This document shows positions 34,492 to 43,508 of a stretch of 43,508 nucleotides of DNA, piece after piece. The stretch comes from CAYYMH01 sp964472785 (lineage in GTDB: Bacteria; Zhuqueibacterota; Zhuqueibacteria; Thermofontimicrobiales; Thermofontimicrobiaceae). Made by a program: the position numbers and the translations under genes. The stretch is taken from positions 1 to 43,508 of the forward strand of contig CAYYMH010000035.1 of assembly GCA_964472785.1 (NCBI GenBank). The letters run 5' to 3'. The notes below the pieces were generated by a model that saw nothing but the letters and a program-made list of their open reading frames with translations, was not told where the DNA came from and ran no database searches. Every line of letters begins with the position of its first letter. Position 1 is the first letter of the stretch.

Positions 34492-37400
34492 ATGAAATAC
34501 AAAATACAATGGTTGCTTATTTTGCTGACGTTTCTGTGCGCTCAGCTCACCGCTCAGGACAATGTTTCCAAAGAACAACGAGGAAACCGCAAACACAGAA
34601 AACAGGGAATTCACAACGGCAATTTAGTAGAAACGCTGTTTTACAATTTCGGTGAAGTTGCCTGGTGGGGCCGGCAACCATCAGGTGTCTGGCCTCGAGG
34701 AAGCGGTCATTCGTACATGGATGGGATCACTCCCATTGTTGTCACTGAAGTGATAAACGGAAACGGTGACACGTTGCATATTTGCGAAGCAGGTTATCGG
34801 GAACTGATGGATGTGTCACCTGATGGCATTGAGCGGGGCTGGCAGCCCAGACCCGGTTATGCGAATCCAAATCAGGATAACATCGCGATGAGCGACAACC
34901 CCAACTCATGGCCTGATGGCTGGCCCGACAAAGATCAAACCTGGAATGGATTCTGGAACGGTTATTTCGGAAAACGTACCAATGCGGATCAGGAAAGTTA
35001 TTTTGTCATGGATGATGATGCTGATGATGGTCATGATTTTTATCCGTATTCCATAGACAAAACCCGCCGTGGTTTGGGACTTAGAGTTGGCGTTCGCGGT
35101 TTTCAATGGTCCAACATGTTGGCCGAGGATTTAATATTCTGGCATTATGACATTACAAATGAAGGCACAACCCAGTATCAAAAGATGATTTTTGGTATGT
35201 ACGTGGATGTTGGTGTTGGCGGACAATATGATTCGAATGATGATAATGCTTCTTTTGATGTGGATGATGACATCACCTATTCCTGGGATACAAATGAATT
35301 AGGAGCCGGAGGTTGGGGACCAACCGGTTGGTGTGGTTATGCTTTTTTGGAAAGTCCGGGAAATCCGTTCAATAATATCGACGACGATGGTGACGGTGAA
35401 ATGGGGAGTCCAACCATTACCGAAAATATGATTTTAGGAGAAATACCGGAAAACGGGATAGATGACAATAATAATGGATTGATCGATGAAGCAGAGTTGC
35501 ACATTGGTTTTAAATACGCTGACGGAATCGACAACAATGGCGATGGTCGGATTGACGAATTAATTGATGAAGCACGTAATGATGGAATTGATAATGACAA
35601 CGATTGGGATGCTGAACGCGACGACGTTGGAGCAGACGGATTAGCCGGAACTGGCGATTTCGGAGAAGGTGATGGGATTCCAACGCCGGGCGAACCCAAT
35701 TTTGACGCCACCGATAAAGATGAATCCGATCAAATCGGTTTAACCGCATTTGATGTGTTTTATATCGGTACCGGTGTTGCTTTCTATAAAGACGATGTCA
35801 TCTGGAATCGTCTCTCTTATAGCCATTTTGATACCAGATTGCAAAACGGGAATATTGCTTTCCTCTATGGATCAGGTCCCTTTCCACTGTATCCAAAAAC
35901 TACTGAACGTTTTTCTGTATGTCTTGTCTTTGGAGAAAACCAGCAGGATATTTTCCGAAACAAACAGGTGGTTCAGGATATTTATAACGAAAACTACAAT
36001 TTTGCTCGTCCACCGGAAAAGCCAGAAGTCTGGGCAGTAGCCGGCGATAAAAACGTCACACTATATTGGGATGACAAAGCAGAAGCCAGCTATGATCCGT
36101 TCTCGGACCCGCCGAATGATTTTGAGGGTTATAAAGTCTATAAGAGTACTGACCCCGGATTTTTGGATGCTCGAGTGATCACGAATGCATTTGGCGAAAA
36201 AACATTGCTCCAACCGGTAGCCCAGTTTGATATCAGGAATGATGTGAAGGACTTTTTTCCTCTGGATTATCAGGGGACGAAGATTTATATGGGAGATAAT
36301 AAAGGACTGGAACATTCCTGGACAGATTATGATGTCATTAACGGAAAAACATATTATTATGCTGTCGTTTCTTATGATCGCGGAGATGCCGCTTTAAATA
36401 TGTATCCCTCGGAATGCAGCCGGGTGATCGTTCGCGATATTAATGGTGAGGTCACATTGGATAAAAACACAGTGGAAGTGACACCTCAGGCACCTGTTGC
36501 TGGTTATCGTTCTGGCGGACTGCAAGATTCGATCCGTCATATCAGCGGCTTTGCCACGGGGAATGTATGGATTGATGTATTAGATCCATTACTTGTCGAA
36601 AATGATCAAACATATCAGGTCGTTTTTGACGATACCACTCATCCGGACTCAATCAGCTACAATTTAGTTAACATTACCTCTCCGGATTTGCCTGATACCA
36701 TAATAGACAATTCCTTTTTTGTCAGGGCCGAAGATTATAATCCGGTCTTTTCAGGTATGCGGCTGTTTACCTTCACAGATAGTATTGAATGGGATGGTCA
36801 AAATTCAGGCTGGATTTCAGGTGACTGCAACTTGCCGATCAATGTCGAACATCGGTACAAATTCCCGCAGCGACGACACGGTTATCCCAGCAGTTACGAG
36901 ATTCGCTTCGGTGATCCGGATACGACCTGGTGGTATGTACCACGCTTTCCGGTTAATTTTTCGGTCTGGGATGTGTACGAAAATGAAAAGGTGATCATCA
37001 CCTTGGAAGAACCGAATGAAGCAATGCGCGATAGTAGCGTTTCACCTGGTGATTTTATTCGAATTATTATAAAAGATGGTCCCATCCCGCGCGAAGTTTG
37101 GCGCGTTAATTTTTTGGAACCATACGAAAACCAAGAGCCGATTTTACCTGAATCCGGTGATACACTCTTTATCCAAATCAAAACGCCGTTCCGCAGTGGC
37201 GATGTTTATCAATTTACCACAAAAGCCGCAAAACAGGATAAGCAACTTGCGAGTCAGGAATTGGATAATGTGGCGGTGGTACCCAACCCCTATGTCGTCG
37301 CTGCCCGATGGGAACCTCCTCGCCTGTTCGCAAGCGGACGCGGTGAGCGGAGAATATTTTTTATTCATTTACCGAAGAAGTGTACCATACGGATTTACAC

Positions 37401-37575
37401 AATTAGCGGCCAACATGTAAAAACGATCGAGCATAACAGCAATTTACTTGATGGCGCAAAATCATGGGATTTGACCACCAAAGACGGTTTGGATGTAGCA
37501 GCAGGCGTCTATATTTATCATGTGGATGCCGGAGAAATCGGTGAGAAAATCGGGCGGTTTGCACTCATAAAATAA
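34492..37575 (+). CDS. Large secreted FN3-type surface protein with Asp-rich calcium loops
   Basis: A 1027-aa exported protein whose function I do not recognise by name. The ATG at 34492 (GGAG upstream) starts a signal peptide ending LTAQ. The N-terminal third has Trp-rich motifs (FGEVAWWGRQPSGVWPRG, TWNGFWNGYFGK). A region near 295-415 is dense in Asp/Asn loops (DDDGDGE, DNNNGLIDE, DNNGDGRIDE) that look like thrombospondin-3 or dockerin calcium loops. An FN3-like segment follows (about 510-650: PPEKPEVWAVAGDKNVTLYWDDKA). The end (VAVVPNPYVVAA... VYIYHVD) is a T9SS/FlgD-like domain variant. It lies 38 bp after the receptor gene and precedes the PorV-like gene, so it may replace SusD as the receptor's surface partner. 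Confidence 0.75.
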   Translation: MKYKIQWLLILLTFLCAQLTAQDNVSKEQRGNRKHRKQGIHNGNLVETLFYNFGEVAWWGRQPSGVWPRGSGHSYMDGITPIVVTEVINGNGDTLHICEAGYRELMDVSPDGIERGWQPRPGYANPNQDNIAMSDNPNSWPDGWPDKDQTWNGFWNGYFGKRTNADQESYFVMDDDADDGHDFYPYSIDKTRRGLGLRVGVRGFQWSNMLAEDLIFWHYDITNEGTTQYQKMIFGMYVDVGVGGQYDSNDDNASFDVDDDITYSWDTNELGAGGWGPTGWCGYAFLESPGNPFNNIDDDGDGEMGSPTITENMILGEIPENGIDDNNNGLIDEAELHIGFKYADGIDNNGDGRIDELIDEARNDGIDNDNDWDAERDDVGADGLAGTGDFGEGDGIPTPGEPNFDATDKDESDQIGLTAFDVFYIGTGVAFYKDDVIWNRLSYSHFDTRLQNGNIAFLYGSGPFPLYPKTTERFSVCLVFGENQQDIFRNKQVVQDIYNENYNFARPPEKPEVWAVAGDKNVTLYWDDKAEASYDPFSDPPNDFEGYKVYKSTDPGFLDARVITNAFGEKTLLQPVAQFDIRNDVKDFFPLDYQGTKIYMGDNKGLEHSWTDYDVINGKTYYYAVVSYDRGDAALNMYPSECSRVIVRDINGEVTLDKNTVEVTPQAPVAGYRSGGLQDSIRHISGFATGNVWIDVLDPLLVENDQTYQVVFDDTTHPDSISYNLVNITSPDLPDTIIDNSFFVRAEDYNPVFSGMRLFTFTDSIEWDGQNSGWISGDCNLPINVEHRYKFPQRRHGYPSSYEIRFGDPDTTWWYVPRFPVNFSVWDVYENEKVIITLEEPNEAMRDSSVSPGDFIRIIIKDGPIPREVWRVNFLEPYENQEPILPESGDTLFIQIKTPFRSGDVYQFTTKAAKQDKQLASQELDNVAVVPNPYVVAARWEPPRLFASGRGERRIFFIHLPKKCTIRIYTISGQHVKTIEHNSNLLDGAKSWDLTTKDGLDVAAGVYIYHVDAGEIGEKIGRFALIK

Positions 37576-37623
37576 AAGCAAATATTCTTTTTTCAATTAA
37601 TTCAATCAAGTGCAGGTATCAAA

Positions 37624-38658
37624 ATGAGCATAAAACATGTTAAATTCTGCTTTCGTGTTATCATTTTTTTCTTCATCATACCATTCCATTTGTTGGCAGG
37701 TGATTTGACAAAGACCGGAACCACAGCAGCGCAATTTTTAAAAATTCCGGTTGGTGCACGAGCCATTGGAATGGGTGGCTCTTTTGTCGCGCTGGCAAAT
37801 GATGTCTCTGCCATTTACTGGAATCCGGCAGGGATGACAAAAGTCGGGTTAACAGGTGGTGTGAATTTTTCTTATGCTGACTGGTTGGCTGACACAAAAT
37901 TTAATTATGTAGCGGTCGTTATCAACGCTGGTTCGATTGGTCGGTTTGGTTTAAATTTTACCAGTTTGTCCATGCCCGATATGGAAGTACGGACCGAATT
38001 TGAACCCGAGGGAACCGGTGAATTTTTCAGTGCTTTAGATTTGGGAATGGGAATGAGCTATGCTCGCTCAATTACAGATCGCTTCAGTCTGGGATTCAAT
38101 GCCAAATATATTCGCGAACAGATTTGGCACATGACAGCATCATCAATTGCGTTTGACATTGGCATCCTTTTCCAAACAGATTTTGATTGGCTGACACTGG
38201 GAGTGAGTGTTTCTAATTTCGGCCCGAAAATGCAATTTCAAGGAAAAGATGTATTCATTAATTATGATTTTAATCCGGATCAGTGGGGAGACAATGAAAA
38301 CATCTTTGCCAATCTACAAACCGATAAATGGGATTTACCTCTGCTGTTTCGTTTTGGTTTAGCCATGGAATGGTGGAATAATAATACAAGTCAATTCTTA
38401 ACTACGATTGAAGGAAGACACCCAAATGATAACACTGAGAGTTTAAGCATGGGTTTAGAGTACGGATTTTTGCGTCGCTTCTTTTTACGCGGCGGGTACC
38501 AAACTTTATTCGAATCAGCATCCGAACGTGGTTTAACGTTCGGCTTGGGAATTGTTTATTATTTGTCAAGACATCATCCGCTGCATTTTGACTATGCTTA
38601 TGCAGATTGGAGTCGCTTAAATAATGTGCATCGTTTTTCAATCGAATTTAAATTTTGA
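37624..38658 (+). CDS. PorV/PorQ-family outer-membrane protein
   Basis: A 344-aa beta-barrel protein of the PorV (UPF0164) type. The signal peptide (ending HLLAG) is followed by the hallmark AAQFLKIPVGARAIGMGGSFVALANDVSAIYWNPAGM. The barrel continues to a C-terminal phenylalanine (RFSIEFKF), as in outer-membrane proteins. In the type IX secretion system PorV shuttles CTD-bearing cargo; here four proteins in the window carry such tails. Being inside the glycan operon, 6 bp before the phosphorylase, it may be a dedicated secretion or transport partner. Confidence 0.88.
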   Translation: MSIKHVKFCFRVIIFFFIIPFHLLAGDLTKTGTTAAQFLKIPVGARAIGMGGSFVALANDVSAIYWNPAGMTKVGLTGGVNFSYADWLADTKFNYVAVVINAGSIGRFGLNFTSLSMPDMEVRTEFEPEGTGEFFSALDLGMGMSYARSITDRFSLGFNAKYIREQIWHMTASSIAFDIGILFQTDFDWLTLGVSVSNFGPKMQFQGKDVFINYDFNPDQWGDNENIFANLQTDKWDLPLLFRFGLAMEWWNNNTSQFLTTIEGRHPNDNTESLSMGLEYGFLRRFFLRGGYQTLFESASERGLTFGLGIVYYLSRHHPLHFDYAYADWSRLNNVHRFSIEFKF

Positions 38659-38664
38659 GGTCAA

Positions 38665-41025
38665 ATGAAGTTTGAAACGAAATATGGTTATTTTTCGGAT
38701 GACGGAACCGAATACATCATTAAAAATTATCGTACCCCAAGGCCTTGGGTCAATGTAATTTCCAATGGCCAATATGGATTGGTTGTCTCACAACTCAACG
38801 GCGGATTCAGTTGGCTGATTCATTCTAACTTAAATCGCTTAACACGCTGGCACCAAGACTTAATTCGTGATGATTGGGGAAAATATATCTATTTACGTGA
38901 CGAAGACAATGGCAAATACTGGAGTCCAACAGTCAAACCAGTTATGAAAGAATTAGATAAGTTTCAATGCACACATGGAATAGGTTATACAAATTTCAAT
39001 TCTGTTTATAATGAGCTTGAAGCTCAACTGCGTATTTTTGTCCCTTTTGAACACAATTTGGAAATATGGTCGCTGAACCTGAAAAACCTGTCAGATGTCC
39101 CAAGACGATTAAGCATATTTACATATTTGGAATGGTGTCTGGGTGTTGCACCGGATGCACATCGTGAATTTCACAAGTCTTTTTTGGAGACCGAATTTGA
39201 TCAGGTAAAACACGCCTTATTTGCACGAAAACGATTGTGGGAAGTACCGTCACAGCGGGGACATTGGAACCGGGAATGGGATTATATCGCTTATCTGGCA
39301 TGTAATCAATCACTGGATGGATTTGAATCGGAAAAAGAGCAGTTTCTTGGACGGTATCGAAACCTTACTTCACCGCTCGCTTTAGAGACTGGCAATCTGA
39401 ATCAAACTCAAGGAAAGTGGAACGATTCGATTGGATCACTAAAAAAGCACGTAATTTTAGAACCAAACGAAAATAAAGATATCCATTTTTTTCTTGGAGC
39501 GGCACATAATAAACAGGATGCAATCGAAGTTTTAAATACATACCGAAATACTATATTTATCGAAACAGCATTTAAGAATATGAAAAATAAGTGGCACGAC
39601 TATCTCAACAAAACAACAGTTCAAACCCCGGATGAGGCGTTAAATTTTATGACCAACACCTGGCTAAAATATCAAAGCATTTCCGGCCGTCTCTGGGGCA
39701 GAGCTGCTTATTATCAGCAAAGTGGGGCTTATGGGTTTCGCGACCAATTACAGGATAGCCAGATTTTCTTATACATTGATCCTGAGCTCACAAAACATCG
39801 TATTATCGAACATGCGAAACATCAATTCAGCGAAGGAAAAGTCCTCCACTGGTGGCATCCGATCACCGATGAAGGAAATGATGCCAATATGACCGATGAC
39901 TTACTCTGGTTGAGTTTTCTCACTATCCAATATTTAAAAGAAACAGCGGACTGGAATTTCCTTGATGAAAAAGTTAATTTTTATGATAATTCAGATTCAG
40001 CTACAATATTGGAACATTGCCTACGCGCCATTGATCTGACACTCGCTCGTTTTAGCACACGGGGATTGCCACTGATACTTGCCGGCGATTGGAATGACGG
40101 ATTAAGCGCAATCGGTTTGAACGAACGAGGCGAGTCCATATGGCTTGCTCATTTTTTATATTTTATACTGAATGAAATTATTCCGATTCTCGATAGAAAA
40201 AATGAACTCAAAAAAGCTGCTGAATACAAACAGCGTGCATCAGCTTTAAAAGAGTCGATAAACGAATTCGGATGGGATGGCGAATGGTTCTGGCGAGCCA
40301 GTAAAGACAATGGAGAATTAATTGGCAGCCACAAAAATGAGAAAGGAAAAATTTTTCTGAATGCTCAAGTTTGGGCAATAATTTCCCAGAGTACAAATAA
40401 AGAAAGGCAGAAAAAGATAATCCAGCAAATTGAAAACCAGTTAGAGTGTGACTACGGTATGTTATTATTTACACCTGCCTATAATCGTCCTGATGAGGAT
40501 ATTGGCTACTTATCCCGTTACGCACCCGGCGTGAGAGAAAATGGGGGGATTTATTCACATGCCGCAATCTGGTCACTCTGGGCTGAATGTATGCTGAAAA
40601 GATGCGATACTGCTTATCGGTTGTACAAAAAACTTTCCCCGATTTTAAATGGTCAACAACCAGACACATATTGTGCCGAACCGTACGTCACACCCGGCAA
40701 TATAGAAGGACCGGAGTCTGCACATTACGGTCGGGGCGGATGGACATGGTACACCGGATCTGCAGCCTGGTTGTTTCGTGTGACATTGGATTATCTGTTT
40801 GGAATCCGCGCTGACTATGAAGGTTTAGTTATTGATCCGCAATTACCCGACACGTGGAATGAGATAAAAATTCACCGTTATTTCAGAGGAACCCAATATT
40901 CAATTCATATCTCAAAAATAGCAGATGGTGTTAGAAAAATTACAGTCGATGGAAATGAGATTGAAGGAAATTTGATCAAACCAAAACCAAACAGTTCAAA
41001 AGTTGAAGTACAAGTAAAAATTTAA
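38665..41025 (+). CDS. GH94-family glycoside phosphorylase
   Basis: A 786-aa cytoplasmic enzyme of the GH94 family (cellobiose phosphorylase-like), with no signal peptide. It carries the N-terminal beta-sandwich (GQYGLVVSQLNGGFSWL) and the (alpha/alpha)6 barrel with AYYQQSGAYGFRDQLQDSQ, GKVLHWWHPITDEGNDANMTDDLLWL and the DWNDG motif (475-479), whose Asp478 should be the general acid. It ends with ESAHYGRGGWTWYTGSAAWL and the C-terminal beta domain. It cleaves a beta-linked disaccharide or oligosaccharide with phosphate, giving glucose 1-phosphate. Length fits cellobiose- or laminaribiose-type members rather than the 1100-aa beta-1,2-oligoglucan phosphorylase. Substrate linkage is not certain. 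GAGGT precedes the ATG, 6 bp after the previous stop. Confidence 0.92.
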   Translation: MKFETKYGYFSDDGTEYIIKNYRTPRPWVNVISNGQYGLVVSQLNGGFSWLIHSNLNRLTRWHQDLIRDDWGKYIYLRDEDNGKYWSPTVKPVMKELDKFQCTHGIGYTNFNSVYNELEAQLRIFVPFEHNLEIWSLNLKNLSDVPRRLSIFTYLEWCLGVAPDAHREFHKSFLETEFDQVKHALFARKRLWEVPSQRGHWNREWDYIAYLACNQSLDGFESEKEQFLGRYRNLTSPLALETGNLNQTQGKWNDSIGSLKKHVILEPNENKDIHFFLGAAHNKQDAIEVLNTYRNTIFIETAFKNMKNKWHDYLNKTTVQTPDEALNFMTNTWLKYQSISGRLWGRAAYYQQSGAYGFRDQLQDSQIFLYIDPELTKHRIIEHAKHQFSEGKVLHWWHPITDEGNDANMTDDLLWLSFLTIQYLKETADWNFLDEKVNFYDNSDSATILEHCLRAIDLTLARFSTRGLPLILAGDWNDGLSAIGLNERGESIWLAHFLYFILNEIIPILDRKNELKKAAEYKQRASALKESINEFGWDGEWFWRASKDNGELIGSHKNEKGKIFLNAQVWAIISQSTNKERQKKIIQQIENQLECDYGMLLFTPAYNRPDEDIGYLSRYAPGVRENGGIYSHAAIWSLWAECMLKRCDTAYRLYKKLSPILNGQQPDTYCAEPYVTPGNIEGPESAHYGRGGWTWYTGSAAWLFRVTLDYLFGIRADYEGLVIDPQLPDTWNEIKIHRYFRGTQYSIHISKIADGVRKITVDGNEIEGNLIKPKPNSSKVEVQVKI

Positions 41026-41050
41026 CTTTAAACAGATTAAAGGAGAAAAT

Positions 41051-43456
41051 ATGAAAAAATCAGCTACTATATTTTTTCTTTGTGCGCTATCTGCAGTTGT
41101 TTTCAGTCAAGAAGATATTATTTTCTTTTCAGATAGTCCGGACGGAGATGTTTTGGTGGACGCATCGTGGGGATTTTATAGTCAACCCAGCTACCTTGAA
41201 CTGAAGGGAAATAATGATAAATTCCCTGTTGATCCCCAACACCCTTATCAGGGAGCACATAGTTTAAGACTTCACTGGATTTCACAAAGCGGCGGAGATT
41301 GGGGGCTTGCCATAGCTTCTCAGGGCTGGCAGCGATGGGACTTTACAAAATATGATAGTATTATTTACTGGATCAATGCCCCGGCTGCAATTGCTCCGGC
41401 TGACCTGCCTGACCTCGGCATCGAAGATGTCACGAATCGGAGAAGTAGTCGGGTTAAGTTAGCTCGGTTTATTGATGGCGTGGACGGTGATTCTTTAAGC
41501 TGGCAGAAAGTGAGCATCCCAATTGATTCAATTCCAGTGGGACCGGATAATTGTGATTATACCAAAATAAAAACAATCTTTCATTATCAAGCCAATCCGG
41601 ACGGTGTAGAACATATTGCATGGATTGATGAAATTCGGATTGTCGCAACCGGCGGTCCCGGACCAACGCCACCGCCGACCCCAACGCATTTAATCGCAGA
41701 GGGGCATGATAGCCGGATTGATCTGAAATGGGACTTAATCCTAAATCCGGATTTGTTAGGTTTTTATATTTATCGTTCATCGGCTGAACAGGGACCATAC
41801 GAAAAAATTAATCAAATTGCCCATAAAAGACACCTGTACAGTGACTTTTTCGGAGAGAACGATAAAACATATTACTATTATGTGACATCTGTAAATAATG
41901 AATACGATGAGTCAGCACCTTCTGATACTGTGTTTGCCACCTCTCATGAAATGAGTGAAGAAGAATTGCTCACGTCAATTCAAAAAGCCACGTTTCGCTA
42001 TTTTTGGGACTATGGTCATCCGGTGAGCGGATTAACCCGGGAAGTATCAGGATCGGGAAACACGTGCACCAGCGGCGGCACAGGTTTCGGCTTGATGACA
42101 ATCATGGTCGGAGCAGAGCGCGGATTTGTAGATCGCGATTCCGCTGCGGTTCGAATATTAAAAATGTTAGTTTTTCTGCAGGATAGTACCACTCGCTTCC
42201 ATGGCGCATGGTCACACTGGATAAATGGTGAAACCGGTGAAGCCATTCCCTTCAGCACTTACGACGATGGAGGCGACATTGTAGAAACTGCCTATCTTGT
42301 CCAGGGACTTTTGACGATCCGAGAATATTTTAACCAGAACAATCCGACCGAAACTGAAATCCGCAATCGCGCCACTGAAATGTGGGAAACGGTCGAATGG
42401 GACTGGTACAGGCGAAATCCGAATGGTATGGTGATCTATTGGCATTGGTCTCCAAACTATGAGTGGCGAATGAACATGCCTGTCACCGGTTTCAATGAAG
42501 CGATGATCGTCTATCTGCTGGCAATTGCTTCACCGACACATCCGGTTCCAGCATCTTTGTATTATGATGGTTGGGCTGCTTCTCCAAATTATGCCAACGG
42601 AAATAGTTATTATGGCTATAAACAATGGGTCGGAAAACCCTATGGCGGTCCACTCTTTTTTACTCATTATTCATTTTTAGGATTTGATCCCCGTGACAAA
42701 GAAGATCAATTTTGTAATTATTTTGAAAACAACCGAAATACTTCGTTGATTCATCGCGCTTATTGTATGGATAATCCGCAACAACACGCCGGATATGACT
42801 CCCTTGTCTGGGGACTGACAGCAAGTTATAATCCGTGGGGATACAGCGCTCATGAACCTGTAACCAATGACAATGGCACAATCACTCCTACAGCAGCGAT
42901 TAGTGCGATGCCCTATACACCAACCGAATCGATAGCCACGCTCAAACATTTTTATTATCATTACGGAGATCGATTGTGGGGAGAATTTGGTTTCAAAGAC
43001 GCATTCAACCTGGACGAGGATTGGTTTGCTGAAATTTATGTTTCGATTGATCAGGGTACGATCGTCCCGATGATTGAGAACTACCGAACTGAATTATGTT
43101 GGGACATGTTTATGCAGAACACTGAAATACAGGATATGTCGGATTCAATCTTTACAAGTGTAACTGAACCTTCCGAGTCTTCAAGAACGGAGAGTTATCA
43201 ATTAGGGCAAAATTATCCCAATCCGTTTAATGCCCAAACGGTCATTGATTTCAGTTTGCCTAAAGAAAGCATGGTAACCATCGAAATATTTAATTTAATT
43301 GGTGAAACAGTAACAACAGTTGTAAAAGACGAAAAAAAAACCGCTGGTTTTTACTCAATTCATTTCAACGCGAAAGATCTCCCTTCCGGTATATATTTCT
43401 ACCGAATTAACGCTAACGAATATACAGCGATTAAAAAAATGTTATTACTGAAGTAA
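41051..43456 (+). CDS. Secreted GH144-type (PF10091) glucanase with FN3 and T9SS-type tail
   Basis: An 801-aa exported enzyme. Signal peptide (about 1-20), then a galactose-binding-like jelly-roll domain (about 25-205), an FN3 domain (about 209-300) and a catalytic (alpha/alpha)6 domain (about 305-700). The last has TSIQKATFRYFWDYGHPVSGL, DDGGDIVETAYLVQGLL (Asp405-Leu421, with Glu412) and GFNEAMIVYLLAIASPTHP. This is the PF10091 'glucoamylase' domain that defines GH144, whose characterised members are endo- or exo-acting beta-1,2-glucanases. The C-terminus is a T9SS/FlgD-like domain (QNYPNPFNAQTVIDFSL). AAAGGAG precedes the ATG. It is the last gene of the operon, followed by a 12-bp hairpin. 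Confidence 0.9.
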   Translation: MKKSATIFFLCALSAVVFSQEDIIFFSDSPDGDVLVDASWGFYSQPSYLELKGNNDKFPVDPQHPYQGAHSLRLHWISQSGGDWGLAIASQGWQRWDFTKYDSIIYWINAPAAIAPADLPDLGIEDVTNRRSSRVKLARFIDGVDGDSLSWQKVSIPIDSIPVGPDNCDYTKIKTIFHYQANPDGVEHIAWIDEIRIVATGGPGPTPPPTPTHLIAEGHDSRIDLKWDLILNPDLLGFYIYRSSAEQGPYEKINQIAHKRHLYSDFFGENDKTYYYYVTSVNNEYDESAPSDTVFATSHEMSEEELLTSIQKATFRYFWDYGHPVSGLTREVSGSGNTCTSGGTGFGLMTIMVGAERGFVDRDSAAVRILKMLVFLQDSTTRFHGAWSHWINGETGEAIPFSTYDDGGDIVETAYLVQGLLTIREYFNQNNPTETEIRNRATEMWETVEWDWYRRNPNGMVIYWHWSPNYEWRMNMPVTGFNEAMIVYLLAIASPTHPVPASLYYDGWAASPNYANGNSYYGYKQWVGKPYGGPLFFTHYSFLGFDPRDKEDQFCNYFENNRNTSLIHRAYCMDNPQQHAGYDSLVWGLTASYNPWGYSAHEPVTNDNGTITPTAAISAMPYTPTESIATLKHFYYHYGDRLWGEFGFKDAFNLDEDWFAEIYVSIDQGTIVPMIENYRTELCWDMFMQNTEIQDMSDSIFTSVTEPSESSRTESYQLGQNYPNPFNAQTVIDFSLPKESMVTIEIFNLIGETVTTVVKDEKKTAGFYSIHFNAKDLPSGIYFYRINANEYTAIKKMLLLK

Positions 43457-43476
43457 ACGGAAAATATCAAAAATAA

Positions 43477-43508
43477 ATCCCATAATCTGGATCACAAGAT
43501 TATGGGAT
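43477..43508 (+). terminator. 12-bp perfect hairpin at the operon end
   Basis: ATCCCATAATCT (43477-43488) is the exact reverse complement of 43497-43508, with an 8-base loop. It lies 20 bp past the glucanase stop. A T-run, if any, would be just beyond the window, so terminator is likely but not proven. Confidence 0.65.

Noticed and set aside
1..43508. CRISPR arrays, tRNA or rRNA genes, insertion sequences
   Set aside because: I saw no regular repeat-spacer array, no cloverleaf or rRNA-like stretch, and no transposase. The three 21-bp units at 8144-8206 have no spacers.

Overview
The window looks like a chromosomal segment of an uncultured-type bacterium of the Fibrobacteres-Chlorobi-Bacteroidetes (FCB) superphylum, most plausibly Calditrichota/KSB1-like. 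Three things support this. Several large secreted proteins end in a T9SS/FlgD-like C-terminal domain with the NYPNPFN motif. A PorV-like outer-membrane protein and a TonB-dependent receptor with a carboxypeptidase-regulatory N-domain are present. Many genes have clear Shine-Dalgarno sequences (AAGGAG, GGAGG), which argues against Bacteroidetes proper. This placement is inference; no rRNA or marker set is present.

Left part (1-10.0 kb, mostly minus strand): a broken PotD-like fragment; a TRAP-T pair (TatT lipoprotein and DctP-type binding protein) without its membrane subunits; an AT-rich restriction-modification pair; a CstA-type transporter; and a LemA ... TPM-domain neighbourhood interrupted by a nucleotidyltransferase, a four-helix-bundle (23S IVS-type) gene with a damaged 5' end, and short tandem repeats.

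Middle part (10.0-23.9 kb): a large secreted subtilisin-like protease; rnpM/ylxQ, away from nusA-infB; a QueT-type ECF transporter; endonuclease III; a hisG-hisC-HAD phosphatase set with ATGA overlaps; a minus-strand ABC exporter operon whose last gene is an FG-GAP repeat protein; a DUF4097 TSGG-ladder protein with a strong terminator; and a PIN-domain protein.

Right part (23.9-43.5 kb, all plus strand): a glycan-utilisation locus. A LacI regulator and a binding protein plus two sugar ABC permeases are preceded by near-identical operators (TGTAAACGNTTACA). A CBM9-type surface protein with an internal perfect 680-bp duplication follows, then a probable operon: TonB-dependent receptor, large secreted FN3-type protein, PorV-like protein, GH94 phosphorylase, and a GH144-type (PF10091) secreted glucanase, ending in a 12-bp hairpin at the window edge. 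Read together: a secreted enzyme cuts a beta-glucan (beta-1,2-glucan is the leading guess), the receptor and ABC importer bring oligosaccharides in, and the cytoplasmic phosphorylase cleaves them with phosphate. There is no SusD homologue, so this is a SusD-less, T9SS-like glycan system and the most interesting part of the window.
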